Shown here: piece by piece, positions 1 to 9,065 of the stretch | Layout of the letters: the number at the start of each line of letters is the position of its first letter | How positions within the stretch are numbered: the first letter of the stretch is position 1 | Origin: Pseudomonas frederiksbergensis | Lineage (GTDB): Bacteria; Pseudomonadota; Gammaproteobacteria; Pseudomonadales; Pseudomonadaceae | DNA: 64,000 nucleotides | Direction of reading: 5' to 3' | Assembly: GCF_003732275.1 (NCBI RefSeq) | Contig: NZ_MOBM01000019.1 | Location: 305,265-369,264, forward strand | Notes under the pieces: generated by a model | Told to the model about the DNA's origin: nothing | The model's database searches: none | Seen by the model: the letters and a program-made list of their open reading frames with translations, nothing else | Translations under genes and position numbers: made by a program

Positions 1-1839
1 CAGAACAGCCAGCCACAGCACGGTTCGGTGCAACTGGACATCGGCAGCGGCGCGCTGGTTGCCGATGCCGACGGCAAGAGTTGGGTGATGCTGCGGGCGC
101 GAACCGTCGGCAACGCGTTCGACATGAACCTGCCGCTGCAAGTGGCTGACCTGCTCCAGCACAGTCGCGAAGAAGCCGCCCAGGCCAATGTGCAACTACT
201 CGCCGCCAGTGGCCTGTTGTACGCTGCCAGTGGTCAACGGCAAGCCGCGTGCGAGATGACCTGGGTCGGCGGCGGCGCCACGGTCGGGATTCTGTTGCTG
301 CTGTTGCTGGCCTTCCGGCGTTGGCGGGTATTGCTGGCGTTCGTCCCGGTGCTGGTGGGCATGCTGTTCGGCGCGGTGGCCTGCGTGGCGCTGTTCGGTC
401 ACATGCATGTGATGACGCTGGTGTTGGGCTCCAGCCTGATCGGCGTGGCGGTGGATTACCCGCTGCATTACCTGTCCAAAAGCTGGAGCCTGAAACCCTG
501 GCACAGCTGGCCGGCGTTGCGCCTGACCCTGCCGGGGCTGACGCTGAGCCTGATCACCAGTTGCATCGGCTACCTGGCCCTGGCCTGGACGCCGTTCCCG
601 GCCCTGACCCAAATTGCCGTGTTCTCCGCCGCCGGCCTGCTTGGCGCCTACCTGTCGGCAGTGTGCCTGCTACCGGCGCTGCTCAAGGGCGTGGTTCTGC
701 GACCGGCGCAATGGCCGATGCGCATCGCCGAGAAGTTGCTGGAGCTGCGTGAATCGTTGCTCAAATACGTACGCACACCGGTGCTGCTGGCGCTGTTGAT
801 CGCCTTCTGTGTCGGCGGTCTGTTGCAGCTGCAGAGCAAAAACGACATTCGCCAATGGGTTGGCACGCCGCAACAACTGACTGACGAAGCCCAGACCATC
901 GCACGCATCACCGGCTATCAACCCACCAGCCAGTTCTTCCTGGTGCGCGCGGCCAATCAGCAGGAATTGCTCGAACGCCAAACCGCACTGAGCGAGCGTC
1001 TGGATCAATTGGTCAATCTGGAGAAACTTCAGGGCTATCTGTCGCTCAATCAACTGGTCAGCCAGCCGAGCGAACAGCGCAAAGTGCGTGACGCACTGAG
1101 CAAGCTGCCGCAGTTCTGGCAACCGTTGCTCGACCTCGGCGTGCCGGCCGCCGCGTTGCAGGCCGAGTTGGCAACGTTGCAGGCGCTGCCCACCGAAGAC
1201 ATCGACGCCGCGCTGGCCGGCCCGTTGGCCGAACCCTACCGCACCCTATGGCTGGGGCCGACCGATGACGGCGTGGCTGCAATGGTCAGCCTGCAAGGTT
1301 TGAACAATCCCACACTGTTGCGGGTCCAGGCGCTGGACTTGCCGGGCGTGGAACTGGTGGACCGTCTCGGCGAACTGAACCAGGTTTTCGCCGCCACTCA
1401 AATCAGCGCCGCTGAATTGAAACTCGCCTCCTGCGTGTTGATCGTGCTGGTGCTGATCTTGCCATTCGGTCTCGGTGGCGCGTTGAGAATTGTCTCTCTG
1501 CCGTTGCTGGCGGCCCTGTGCAGTCTGGCAAGCCTCGGTTGGCTCGGTCAGCCGCTGACATTGTTCAGCCTGTTCGGCCTGTTGCTGGTGACGGCCATCA
1601 GCGTCGACTACGCGATCCTCATGCGCGAACAGATCGGCGGCGGCGCGGCGAGCCTTCTGGGCACTTTGCTGGCAGCAGTGACCACCTGGCTGTCGTTCGG
1701 CCTGCTGGCGGTGTCCAGCACGCCGGCGGTGAGCAACTTCGGCCTGTCGGTGAGCCTCGGCCTGGCGTTCAGTTTTATTCTGGCGCCGTGGGCCGGACGC
1801 CAAGTCCACATCGCACCGATTACGGAGCCGGCATCATGA
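1..1839 (+). CDS. MMPL/RND-type exporter of an aryl polyene cluster (5' end outside window)
   Basis: The reading frame is open from base 1 and ends with TGA at 1837-1839, so the start lies upstream; 612 residues are visible. It is an RND-like membrane protein of the 'predicted exporter' (MMPL) family, thought to move aryl-polyene lipids or their precursors across the inner membrane (ApeM role). Hydrophobic helices cluster at about residues 85-240 and 470-600, separated by a hydrophilic periplasmic loop at about 270-470. This is the second half of the usual duplicated layout. An acidic 'VAVDYPLHY' in the first bundle and 'SVDYAILMR' in the second fit proton-relay positions of RND helices. The stop overlaps the next start (ATGA-type), so translation is coupled to the downstream gene. 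Confidence 0.85.
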   Translation, partial: QNSQPQHGSVQLDIGSGALVADADGKSWVMLRARTVGNAFDMNLPLQVADLLQHSREEAAQANVQLLAASGLLYAASGQRQAACEMTWVGGGATVGILLLLLLAFRRWRVLLAFVPVLVGMLFGAVACVALFGHMHVMTLVLGSSLIGVAVDYPLHYLSKSWSLKPWHSWPALRLTLPGLTLSLITSCIGYLALAWTPFPALTQIAVFSAAGLLGAYLSAVCLLPALLKGVVLRPAQWPMRIAEKLLELRESLLKYVRTPVLLALLIAFCVGGLLQLQSKNDIRQWVGTPQQLTDEAQTIARITGYQPTSQFFLVRAANQQELLERQTALSERLDQLVNLEKLQGYLSLNQLVSQPSEQRKVRDALSKLPQFWQPLLDLGVPAAALQAELATLQALPTEDIDAALAGPLAEPYRTLWLGPTDDGVAAMVSLQGLNNPTLLRVQALDLPGVELVDRLGELNQVFAATQISAAELKLASCVLIVLVLILPFGLGGALRIVSLPLLAALCSLASLGWLGQPLTLFSLFGLLLVTAISVDYAILMREQIGGGAASLLGTLLAAVTTWLSFGLLAVSSTPAVSNFGLSVSLGLAFSFILAPWAGRQVHIAPITEPAS

Positions 1840-2996
1840 TGGTCGCGGTGTTCTGGATGATGGCCCTGGCGATGTTCGCCGTGGCCACCCGTATCGGTCG
1901 TCATTTCGGTCTGATTCCGATCGTCAGCCAGTTGCTGCTGGCGACCTTCGGCCTGCCGCTGCTGATGTACTTCTGGATCGAACCGGGCTGGCACCTGAGC
2001 GGCGCCGATCTGATCTCTCCCGACTGGCTGAAAAACCTCTACAGCCTGAGCTTTGCCTTACTGTTGGGGCACATCCTCAGCGACGTGATCGACCTGCGAC
2101 TGGAACGCCAGAGTCTGAAGATCGCCTTGCCGAGTTTCTGTATTCCGTTTGCCTGCGGGCTGGCAACGGCGGTCTGGCTGTTGCCGCCGCAGCCGTGGAT
2201 CAGCTCGCTGGCGGTCGGTCTGCTGTTCGCCATCACCGCGATTCCGGTGTTGTATCTGTACCTGCGACACATCAACTACCCGCCCGCTGCCACCCGACGC
2301 CTGGTGCAGACCGCGATCCTGATCGACCTGACTTGCTGGACTCTGTTTGCGTTCGCACAGGGTAGCCTGCACCTGAGCAGCCTCTTGCTGCCGCTGGCCG
2401 GCGCCTGTCTGCCATTGTTGCTGCGACTGCTCGGGTTGCGCCAACCATTGCTGTACAGCGGCGGCTTCTTCGCGCTGCTGGTGGTCGCCGAACACTTCAA
2501 ACTCAATGCGCTGATTTTCGGCATCGGCTATCTGCTGTGCATGGCCGCGCTCAAGGTGCCATTGGTGCTGCCATTGTCGGCGGCGTGGATGAGCCGTTTG
2601 CAGACCTGGATCGCCATCCCGCTGATCCTCACGTTCGGCATCGTGCAAATCAACGTACACAGTGCCATCGACAGTCTCGGTGGGGTGCAACTGGCCGCGC
2701 TCCTGCTGTTGCCGATTGCCAGCAAACTGTTGGGCAACTGGTTGGGCCTTGGCTGGGCCGGCGCCTCGTTTGAAGGTGCCAGCCGCTGGCGGGAAAGCCT
2801 TTTACTGAATATTCGCGGCTTGAGCGAGATCGTCTTTCTCAACCTGCTGCTGCAACAACAACTCATCAGCCCTGCGCTGTATTTCGCGCTGATGTTGATG
2901 GGCCTGATCGCAACCCTGCTGCCGGCACTGGCCGGCATGCACCGAATTCCTTTGAACATCGCCGCCCCGGCAAGGAGCACCCGTGCCAACAGTTGA
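1836..2996 (+). CDS. CPA2-type sodium/proton antiporter-like membrane protein in the pigment operon
   Basis: 386 residues, almost entirely hydrophobic, with about 12 predicted membrane helices. ATG at 1836 overlaps the upstream stop; a second ATG follows at once at 1839. Two stretches match the CPA2 (KefC/CHX-like) fold: 'FAITAIPVLYLYL' followed about 20 residues later by 'ILIDLTCWTLFAFAQ', the place where antiporters carry their acidic ion-binding pair; and the C-terminal 'NIRGLSEIVFLNLLLQ' with 'LISPALYFALMLMG', the usual last helices. Only one Asp is present where many members have two acidic residues, or Asn-Asp. No TrkA-N or other cytoplasmic regulatory domain follows. Its place in the operon suggests a role in pigment transport or ion balance during export, but this is inference. 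Confidence 0.7.
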   Translation: MMVAVFWMMALAMFAVATRIGRHFGLIPIVSQLLLATFGLPLLMYFWIEPGWHLSGADLISPDWLKNLYSLSFALLLGHILSDVIDLRLERQSLKIALPSFCIPFACGLATAVWLLPPQPWISSLAVGLLFAITAIPVLYLYLRHINYPPAATRRLVQTAILIDLTCWTLFAFAQGSLHLSSLLLPLAGACLPLLLRLLGLRQPLLYSGGFFALLVVAEHFKLNALIFGIGYLLCMAALKVPLVLPLSAAWMSRLQTWIAIPLILTFGIVQINVHSAIDSLGGVQLAALLLLPIASKLLGNWLGLGWAGASFEGASRWRESLLLNIRGLSEIVFLNLLLQQQLISPALYFALMLMGLIATLLPALAGMHRIPLNIAAPARSTRANS

Positions 2997-4230
2997 AATG
3001 GAACGTCGTCAGGTACTGGTGATCGGCGCAGGCCCCTCGGGCGCCATCGCCGCAGCACTGCTCAAGCGTAAAGGTCATGATGTGCTGATGATCGAGCGCC
3101 AGCATTTCCCACGGTTTTCCATCGGTGAAAGCCTGTTGTCCCACTGCCTGGATTTCGTCGAAGAAGCCGGCATGCTCGAGGCGGTAAATGCTGCTGGTTT
3201 CCAGCGCAAAAACGGTGCAGCGTTCGCTTGGGGCGATCAGTACAGCACCTTCGATTTCGGCGACACGTTCACCAACGGCAAGCCGACGACGTTCCAGGTC
3301 CAGCGCGCCGACTTCGACAAGCTGCTGGCCGATCAGGCTGAGCTGCAAGGTGTCGATGTCCGTTATGGCGAAGCCATTGTCAGCGCCGATTTCAGCCTGC
3401 CGAAACTGCAGCTCGATGTGCTTCGCGAAGACGGCAGCCAATATCGCGTCGAGGCCGACTTCGTGCTCGATGCCAGCGGCTACGGTCGCGTGCTGCCGCG
3501 CTTGCTGGACCTTGAAGCACCGTCGAACTTCCCGGTGCGCCAAGCCGTGTTCACCCACGTCGAAGACTGTATCGACAGCCCGGCTTTCGACCGGGAGAAA
3601 ATCCTCATCACCACCCATCCGACCCAGCGGGATATCTGGTTCTGGACCATCCCGTTCAGTAACGGCCGTTGCTCGGTGGGTGTAGTGGCGGCCGCCGAAC
3701 ACTTCGAAGGCCGCACCGAGAATCTGGACGATTGCCTGCGCGGCTTCATTGCTGAAACGCCAAGCCTGGCCGGTGTGCTGAACAATGCCGTGTGGGATAC
3801 GCCCGCGCGGACCATCGGCGGTTATTCGGCCAACGTCAAAACCCTGCACGGCCCTGGTTTCGCCCTGTTGGGCAACGCGGCGGAATTTCTCGACCCGGTG
3901 TTCTCTTCCGGCGTGACCATCGCCATGCGTTCGGCGAGCATGGCTGCCGGAGTGCTGCACCGCCAACTGCAAGGTGAAAGCGTCGACTGGCAGACCGAGT
4001 TCGCCGAACCGCTCAAGCGCGGCGTCGACACCTTCCGTTGCTACGTCGAAAGCTGGTACGCCGGGACCTTTCAGGATGTGATTTTCTATCAGGGCGGCGC
4101 AGCGGAAATCCGCCGCATGATCAGCTCGATTCTCGCGGGTTACGCCTGGGATGAACGCAACCCGTTTGTCAGCGAACCCAAGCGTCGACTGCGGATGATC
4201 TCGGACCTTTGCGCACAGGATCCGACATGA
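2983..4230 (+). CDS. FAD-dependent oxidoreductase with flavin-dependent halogenase motifs
   Basis: 415 residues from a GTG start at 2983, preceded by AAGGAG and overlapping the upstream gene by 14 bases. The N-terminal 'VIGAGPSGAIAA' (about 13-24) is the FAD-binding GxGxxG fold. 'PRFSIGESLL' (43-52) is the GESL element of halogenases and geranylgeranyl-reductase-like enzymes. 'GFQRKNGAAFAWG' places a Lys at 76 where phenolic and pyrrole halogenases have their catalytic Lys. 'WFWTIP' (219-224) is an exact WxWxIP halogenase signature. 'FLDPVFSSGV' near residue 300 is the flavin-proximal segment. Halogenation of the polyene's aryl head, as in brominated xanthomonadins, is a reasonable inference. 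Many relatives are annotated only as oxidoreductases, so activity is not proven. Confidence 0.8.
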   Translation: MPTVEMERRQVLVIGAGPSGAIAAALLKRKGHDVLMIERQHFPRFSIGESLLSHCLDFVEEAGMLEAVNAAGFQRKNGAAFAWGDQYSTFDFGDTFTNGKPTTFQVQRADFDKLLADQAELQGVDVRYGEAIVSADFSLPKLQLDVLREDGSQYRVEADFVLDASGYGRVLPRLLDLEAPSNFPVRQAVFTHVEDCIDSPAFDREKILITTHPTQRDIWFWTIPFSNGRCSVGVVAAAEHFEGRTENLDDCLRGFIAETPSLAGVLNNAVWDTPARTIGGYSANVKTLHGPGFALLGNAAEFLDPVFSSGVTIAMRSASMAAGVLHRQLQGESVDWQTEFAEPLKRGVDTFRCYVESWYAGTFQDVIFYQGGAAEIRRMISSILAGYAWDERNPFVSEPKRRLRMISDLCAQDPT

Positions 4231-4952
4231 GTTATTTGAGCGACAACTACGTCGAAGAGACCCGTTTTGGTTTCTGGTTCCTGCGCAGTCACACCTGGCA
4301 GCACCATGTATTGCGAGTGGCGATCAATGATTTGCGCGATCTGTTCAGCGCGCCATTGCCCGACAATCCGGTATTGCTGGATGCCGGTTGCGGCCAGGGC
4401 AAGTCGTTCCAGTATCTGCGCCGGACCTTCGCGCCTCGGCGCCTGATCGGGCTGGATGCCGACCCTCACAGCCTGAACCTGAGCGGCGAAGAAGCGGCCC
4501 GCCAGGGCATGGATGTAGAACTGATCGGCAGTGACTGCGCGAGCATCAAAATACCGGACGCCAGCGTCGATCTGCTGTTCTGTCATCAGACCTTCCATCA
4601 CCTTGTCGAGCAGGATCAGGCCCTGGCCGAGTTCTATCGAGTGCTCAAGCCGGGCGGCTATTTGCTGTTCGCCGAGTCCACCGAGGCTTACATTGATACC
4701 TGGGTGATTCGCTGGCTGTTCCGCCACCCGATGCACGTGCAGAAGAGTGCCGCCGGCTACCTGGACATGATTCGTCGCCAGGGTTTTGAATTCGGCCCGC
4801 AGAACGTGTCTTACCCTTACTTGTGGTGGAGTCGCGCCAAGGATTTCGGCCTGCTCGAACGCTTCGGCCTGCGCCAGCCCAAAACCTTTGGCCAGCGGGA
4901 AGAAACCCTGGTCAATGTAGTTGCGCGTAAGCCCGTTGAAGGGTGTGCCTGA
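4227..4952 (+). CDS. class I SAM-dependent methyltransferase (aryl polyene cluster)
   Basis: 241 residues. The ATG at 4227 overlaps the TGA of the oxidoreductase (ATGA) and is preferred to the TTG 18 bases upstream. Motif I, 'LLDAGCGQGKSFQYLR', lies near residue 55, and an acidic 'GLDAD' at the end of strand beta-2 should bind the SAM ribose. 'LLFCHQTFHHL' and 'RVLKPGGYLLFAES' are motifs typical of small-molecule methyltransferases. In aryl-polyene clusters such an enzyme methylates the aromatic head group. Substrate specificity cannot be read from the sequence. Confidence 0.8.
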   Translation: MSYLSDNYVEETRFGFWFLRSHTWQHHVLRVAINDLRDLFSAPLPDNPVLLDAGCGQGKSFQYLRRTFAPRRLIGLDADPHSLNLSGEEAARQGMDVELIGSDCASIKIPDASVDLLFCHQTFHHLVEQDQALAEFYRVLKPGGYLLFAESTEAYIDTWVIRWLFRHPMHVQKSAAGYLDMIRRQGFEFGPQNVSYPYLWWSRAKDFGLLERFGLRQPKTFGQREETLVNVVARKPVEGCA

Positions 4953-5434
4953 TGATCCGTTTCCTGCTTCTGGGTTGTGTCCTGTTGCTGAGCGCCTGTG
5001 CCAGCCAGGCACCGCTGCCCGAGCGAACCCCGAACTTGGCGTTGCCGCTGCAACTGCACATCGAACGGCAGATGGCCGAACAGCGTCAGGACTGGCTGCT
5101 GGTGATCCAGCGTGAAGGCCCGGGCATTCGCTGGTCGATGATGGACCCTTTGGGGATTCCCGTGGCACGGCAGAAACTGATCGATGGCCAATGGCAGGCC
5201 GACGGTCTGCTGCCGCCCAATCCGGAAGCCCGGGAGCTGTTCGCGGCCCTGTTGTTTGCGTTGACCCCCGCCGGCGAGTTGCATGGTAACTACCCCGCCG
5301 CCCGCCAGCAGGACGGGCAGCGGTCCTTGTCACCGCGCTGGAACATTCGTTACTCACAACCACTGAGCTTTGAATTGAACGTATCCCAAGGCCCGCACTA
5401 TCGCGTCACTCCGTTAGGCGAGCCCACGCCATGA
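4952..5434 (+). CDS. DUF3261 lipoprotein of aryl polyene cluster
   Basis: 160 residues. ATG at 4952 overlaps the stop of the methyltransferase (TGATG). The N-terminus is a lipoprotein signal peptide ending in 'LLSAC' (lipobox, Cys about 17), so the mature protein is predicted to be lipid-anchored in the envelope. The body is the DUF3261 type usually found beside MMPL and LolA-like genes in aryl-polyene operons (ApeN role), probably assisting delivery of the pigment lipid to the outer membrane. No catalytic motif is visible. Confidence 0.7.
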   Translation: MIRFLLLGCVLLLSACASQAPLPERTPNLALPLQLHIERQMAEQRQDWLLVIQREGPGIRWSMMDPLGIPVARQKLIDGQWQADGLLPPNPEARELFAALLFALTPAGELHGNYPAARQQDGQRSLSPRWNIRYSQPLSFELNVSQGPHYRVTPLGEPTP

Positions 5435-6627
5435 CGGCTTATCTGAACGCCCTCGGGGTGATCTGCGCCCTGGGCCGCAACAAGCAGGAAGTCGCCCGCA
5501 ACCTGTTTGCCGGCGATTGCTCGGGCATGCGCAGCGAGGCCGGCTGGGTGGCGGAACGCACGCTGCCGGTCGCGGCTGTGCGCGGTGAGCTGGCGCCGAT
5601 TCCGGCTGAGCTCGCGCATCAGAGCAGTCGCAACAATCAATTGCTGCTGGAGGCTGCGCTGCAAATTCGCGAAGACATCCGGCAGGCGATCCAGACCTAC
5701 GGCCGCGACCGTATCGGCGTCATTCTGGGCACCAGCACCTCGGGCATTCACGAGGCCAGCAGCGGTCTGGCCCATTACATCCGTGAGCATCAGTTCCCCG
5801 CCGATTATGACTATCAGCAACAGGAACTCGGCGCGCCGGCGACGTTCCTCGCTGACTGGCTGCAATTGAGCGGCCCGGCCTATGTCATTTCCACCGCCTG
5901 CACCTCAAGCGCCCGCGCGCTGATGAGTGCTCAACGACTGCTCGACCTGGGCGTATGCGACGCCGTGTTGTGCGGCGGTGTCGACAGCTTGTGCAAGCTG
6001 ACCCTCAACGGTTTCTCGGCCCTGGAAGCGGTGTCCGAGCAGCGCTGCAATCCGTTTTCAGCCAACCGTAACGGCATCAATATCGGCGAAGCGGCGGTGC
6101 TGTTTCTGATGAGCAAAAGCGCCGGCAACAGCCAACCGATTGCCCTGCTAGGCAGTGGCGCCAGCTCCGATGCACATCATATTTCCGCGCCGGAACCAAC
6201 CGGCCGTGGGGCCCTGCAAGCGATGCGCAAAGCCTTGAGCCGCGCGGGCCTGCAACCGCAGCAGATCGGCTATCTGAACCTGCACGGCACCGCCACCCAG
6301 CACAACGACGCCATGGAAAGCCTGGCGGTGACGACGCTATTCCCGCAAGGCGTGCCCTGCTCGTCGACCAAACCGATGACCGGGCATACCCTCGGCGCTG
6401 CCGGTGCCCTGGAAGCGGCGTTCTGCTGGTTGAGCCTGAGCGCGGACAACAGCGAACATGCCTTGCCGCCCCACGTCTGGGACGGCCAGCCCGACCCCGA
6501 ATTACCGGCCCTGCATTGGGTGACCCCGACCGACCACCTGACGTCCATTGCACCTCGCTACCTGATGAGCAATTCCTTTGCCTTCGGTGGCAATAACGTC
6601 AGTCTGATTATCGGAGACGCCCCATGA
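5431..6627 (+). CDS. beta-ketoacyl-ACP synthase (ApeO-like)
   Basis: 398 residues of the thiolase-fold KAS I/II type; ATG at 5431 overlaps the lipoprotein stop by 4 bases. The catalytic triad is complete: Cys157 in 'STACTSS', His285 in 'LHGTAT' and His319 in 'TGHTLGA'. It should carry out decarboxylative Claisen condensation with malonyl-ACP. With the second ketosynthase downstream it fits the pair (ApeO and ApeR) that elongates the conjugated polyene chain. The next gene starts 4 bases before its stop. Confidence 0.85.
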   Translation: MTAYLNALGVICALGRNKQEVARNLFAGDCSGMRSEAGWVAERTLPVAAVRGELAPIPAELAHQSSRNNQLLLEAALQIREDIRQAIQTYGRDRIGVILGTSTSGIHEASSGLAHYIREHQFPADYDYQQQELGAPATFLADWLQLSGPAYVISTACTSSARALMSAQRLLDLGVCDAVLCGGVDSLCKLTLNGFSALEAVSEQRCNPFSANRNGINIGEAAVLFLMSKSAGNSQPIALLGSGASSDAHHISAPEPTGRGALQAMRKALSRAGLQPQQIGYLNLHGTATQHNDAMESLAVTTLFPQGVPCSSTKPMTGHTLGAAGALEAAFCWLSLSADNSEHALPPHVWDGQPDPELPALHWVTPTDHLTSIAPRYLMSNSFAFGGNNVSLIIGDAP

Positions 6628-7082
6628 TTGCCTGGCCGCTCGCCGAACTGCTGCCGCATGCCGGCGACATGATCCTCATCGAGCAGATTCTGTCATTCGA
6701 TGACGAGCAGATTCACACCCGACTCACCGTCAAACCCGGTGGCCTGTTCAATCGCCCCGACGGCAGCCTGCCGGCCTGGGTCGGCATCGAGTTGATGGCC
6801 CAGAGCGTCGCCGCGTACGCTGGCTGCCATGCGCGCCAGAAAGGTAATGCGGTGGAGTTGGGCTTTCTGCTCGGCACCCGTAAATTCGAATGCAACGTGG
6901 AACACTTCCCCGTCGGCACCGAGTTGACCATCCACGGGATACGCTCGCTGGAAGACGACAATGGCATGGGTGTGTTCGAATGCCACCTCACCGCCCCCGG
7001 CATCCACGCCACCGCCCGGCTGAACGTGTTTCGCCCGCCTCAGGCCGCGCAATATCTTCATGAACCCCAAGGAGTCGAGTGA
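6624..7082 (+). CDS. hot-dog fold 3-hydroxyacyl-ACP dehydratase (ApeP-like)
   Basis: 152 residues. The opening 'LLPHAGDMILIEQI' is the FabA/FabZ-type signature with the active-site His, and 'WVGIELMAQSVAAYAG' is the central hot-dog helix carrying the catalytic acidic residue. It is expected to dehydrate the beta-hydroxyacyl intermediate and leave a conjugated double bond in each elongation cycle. It overlaps the ketosynthase before it by 4 bases and ends one base into the ketoreductase start, consistent with coupled synthesis of one iterative enzyme set. Confidence 0.8.
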   Translation: MIAWPLAELLPHAGDMILIEQILSFDDEQIHTRLTVKPGGLFNRPDGSLPAWVGIELMAQSVAAYAGCHARQKGNAVELGFLLGTRKFECNVEHFPVGTELTIHGIRSLEDDNGMGVFECHLTAPGIHATARLNVFRPPQAAQYLHEPQGVE

Positions 7083-7810
7083 TGACTGAATCCGTACTGG
7101 TCACCGGCTCCAGCCGTGGTATCGGCCGCGCCATTGCGTTGCGTCTGGCCCGGGCCGGGCATGACATCGTGCTGCACTGCCGCAGCGGCCTTGCGGACGC
7201 CGAAACCGTCAAGGCCGAAGTCGAAGCCCTGGGCCGCAACGCTCGCATCCTGCAATTCGACGTTTCCGACCGTGCCCGTTGCAAAGCTATTCTTGATGCC
7301 GATGTCGAAACCCACGGCGCCTATTACGGCGTGGTGCTCAACGCTGGCCTGACCCGCGACGGTGCTTTCCCGGCCCTGAGCGAGGAGGATTGGGACATGG
7401 TGATGCGCACCAATCTCGACGGTTTCTACAACGTGCTGCACCCGGTGATGATGCCGATGATCCGTCGTCGCGCCGCCGGACGGATTGTCTGCATCACCTC
7501 TGTTTCCGGGTTGATCGGCAATCGCGGCCAGGTCAATTACAGCGCGTCCAAGGCCGGTTTGATCGGCGCAGCCAAGGCGCTGGCGATCGAACTGGGCAAG
7601 CGCAAAATCACCGTTAACTGTGTCGCACCCGGCCTGATCGACACGGCAATGCTCGATGAAAACGTGCCGGTGGAAGAATTGATGAAAATGATCCCCGCAC
7701 AGCGCATGGGCACCCCGGAAGAGGTAGCTGGTGCGGTGAATTTCCTGATGTCGGCGGAAGCGTCGTATATCACTCGGCAGGTTCTGGCCGTCAACGGAGG
7801 CCTGTGCTGA
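7082..7810 (+). CDS. 3-oxoacyl-ACP reductase, SDR family (FabG/ApeQ-like)
   Basis: 242 residues. The ATG at 7082 is chosen over an adjacent GTG at 7079 because AAGGAG at about 7069-7074 is then 7 bases away. The classical SDR features are all present: NADPH-binding 'TGSSRGIG' (8-15), 'LNAG' (86-89), Asn111, the Ser of 'ITSVSG', and Tyr153/Lys157 in 'NYSASKAG'. It should reduce the beta-ketoacyl-ACP produced by the two neighbouring ketosynthases. The frame closes inside the start of the next gene. Confidence 0.87.
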   Translation: MTESVLVTGSSRGIGRAIALRLARAGHDIVLHCRSGLADAETVKAEVEALGRNARILQFDVSDRARCKAILDADVETHGAYYGVVLNAGLTRDGAFPALSEEDWDMVMRTNLDGFYNVLHPVMMPMIRRRAAGRIVCITSVSGLIGNRGQVNYSASKAGLIGAAKALAIELGKRKITVNCVAPGLIDTAMLDENVPVEELMKMIPAQRMGTPEEVAGAVNFLMSAEASYITRQVLAVNGGLC

Positions 7811-9036
7811 TGAAGCGCGTCGTCGTCACCGGCATGGCCGGCATCACCTCACTGGGCAGCGACTGGGACACCATCGCCGCCAACTTCGCCGCCAATCGCA
7901 GCGGCATTCGCCGCATGGACGAGTGGGATCGTTTTACCGAACTCAACACGCGCCTGGCCGGGCCGATCGATGACTTCAAAGTACCGAGCCACTGGACCCG
8001 CAAGCAGCTGCGCAGCATGGGCCGCGTCTCGCGCCTGGCCGTTGGCGCGGCTGAACAGGCCTTGGCGGACGCCGGTCTGCTGGGTGACGAGTCGATCAAG
8101 GACGGGCGCATGGGCGTTTCCTGCGGCTCGTCCACCGGCAGCACCGACGAGATCAAGGCGTTTGGCAAAATGCTGCTCAACTCAGTGGCCGAAGGCCTGA
8201 ACGCCAACTCCTACGTACGGATGATGCCGCACACCACGGCAGCGAATATCAGCATTTTCTTCGGCCTCACCGGCCGACTGATCCCGACCTCCAGCGCCTG
8301 CACCAGCGGCAGCCAGGGCATCGGTTATGCCTACGAATCAATCAAGTTCGGCCGCCTGCCGCTGATGCTCGCCGGCGGTGCCGAAGAGCTGTGCCCGACC
8401 GAAGCCATGGTGTTCGATGCGCTCTATGCCACCAGCCTGAAAAACGATGCCCCGCAAACCAGCCCTCGCCCTTACGACTCCGGCCGCGATGGCCTGGTAA
8501 TTGGTGAAGGCGGCGGCATGCTGGTGCTCGAAGAGCTCGAACACGCCTTGGCACGCGGCGCACATATCCACGCCGAGATCGTAGGTTTCGGCAGCAACGC
8601 CGACGGTCAGCACGCCACCCGTCCGGAGCAGCTCACCATGCGCCGGGCCATGGAGCTGGCGCTGGAAGACGCCGGGCTCGAACCGACCGCCATCGGTTAT
8701 GTAAATGGTCATGGCACCGCTACAGAACAGGGCGACATTGCCGAAACACTGGCCACCAGCGCGTTGTTCGGCGAACACATGCCGATCAGTTCACAGAAGA
8801 GTTTCCTCGGTCACACCCTGGGAGCCTGCGGCGCGCTGGAGTCCTGGTTCAGCATCGAAATGATGAACCGCGACCAGTACGTGCACACGTTCAACCTCGA
8901 TGAGATCGATCCACAGTGCGGCAAGCTCGATTACCTGCGCGGTGAATTCCGGCAGATGAGCAACCAGTACGTGATGAACAACAATTTCGCTTTTGGTGGG
9001 GTTAACACCTCGTTGATTTTCCGTCGCTGGTCGTAA
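7810..9036 (+). CDS. beta-ketoacyl-ACP synthase (FabF/ApeR-like)
   Basis: 408 residues. ATG at 7810 lies 9 bases after GGAGG and overlaps the ketoreductase stop; a GTG at 7804 is too close to that ribosome site. Active-site residues: Cys164 in 'SSACTSGS', His301 in 'NGHGTATE' and His335 in 'LGHTLGA'. This is the second KAS of the operon, closer to FabF than the ApeO-like enzyme, and with it would drive iterative chain extension. It is the last biosynthetic enzyme; only a small secreted protein follows, 29 bases later. Confidence 0.86.
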   Translation: MKRVVVTGMAGITSLGSDWDTIAANFAANRSGIRRMDEWDRFTELNTRLAGPIDDFKVPSHWTRKQLRSMGRVSRLAVGAAEQALADAGLLGDESIKDGRMGVSCGSSTGSTDEIKAFGKMLLNSVAEGLNANSYVRMMPHTTAANISIFFGLTGRLIPTSSACTSGSQGIGYAYESIKFGRLPLMLAGGAEELCPTEAMVFDALYATSLKNDAPQTSPRPYDSGRDGLVIGEGGGMLVLEELEHALARGAHIHAEIVGFGSNADGQHATRPEQLTMRRAMELALEDAGLEPTAIGYVNGHGTATEQGDIAETLATSALFGEHMPISSQKSFLGHTLGACGALESWFSIEMMNRDQYVHTFNLDEIDPQCGKLDYLRGEFRQMSNQYVMNNNFAFGGVNTSLIFRRWS

Positions 9037-9065
9037 TCGAATGACTCAGGGTCAAGGAGACCTCC

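Noticed and set aside
1518..1835. Upstream extension of the antiporter-like reading frame
   Set aside because: It lies inside the MMPL gene in another frame and is Arg/Gly/Ala-rich. The ATG at 1836 begins the hydrophobic protein.
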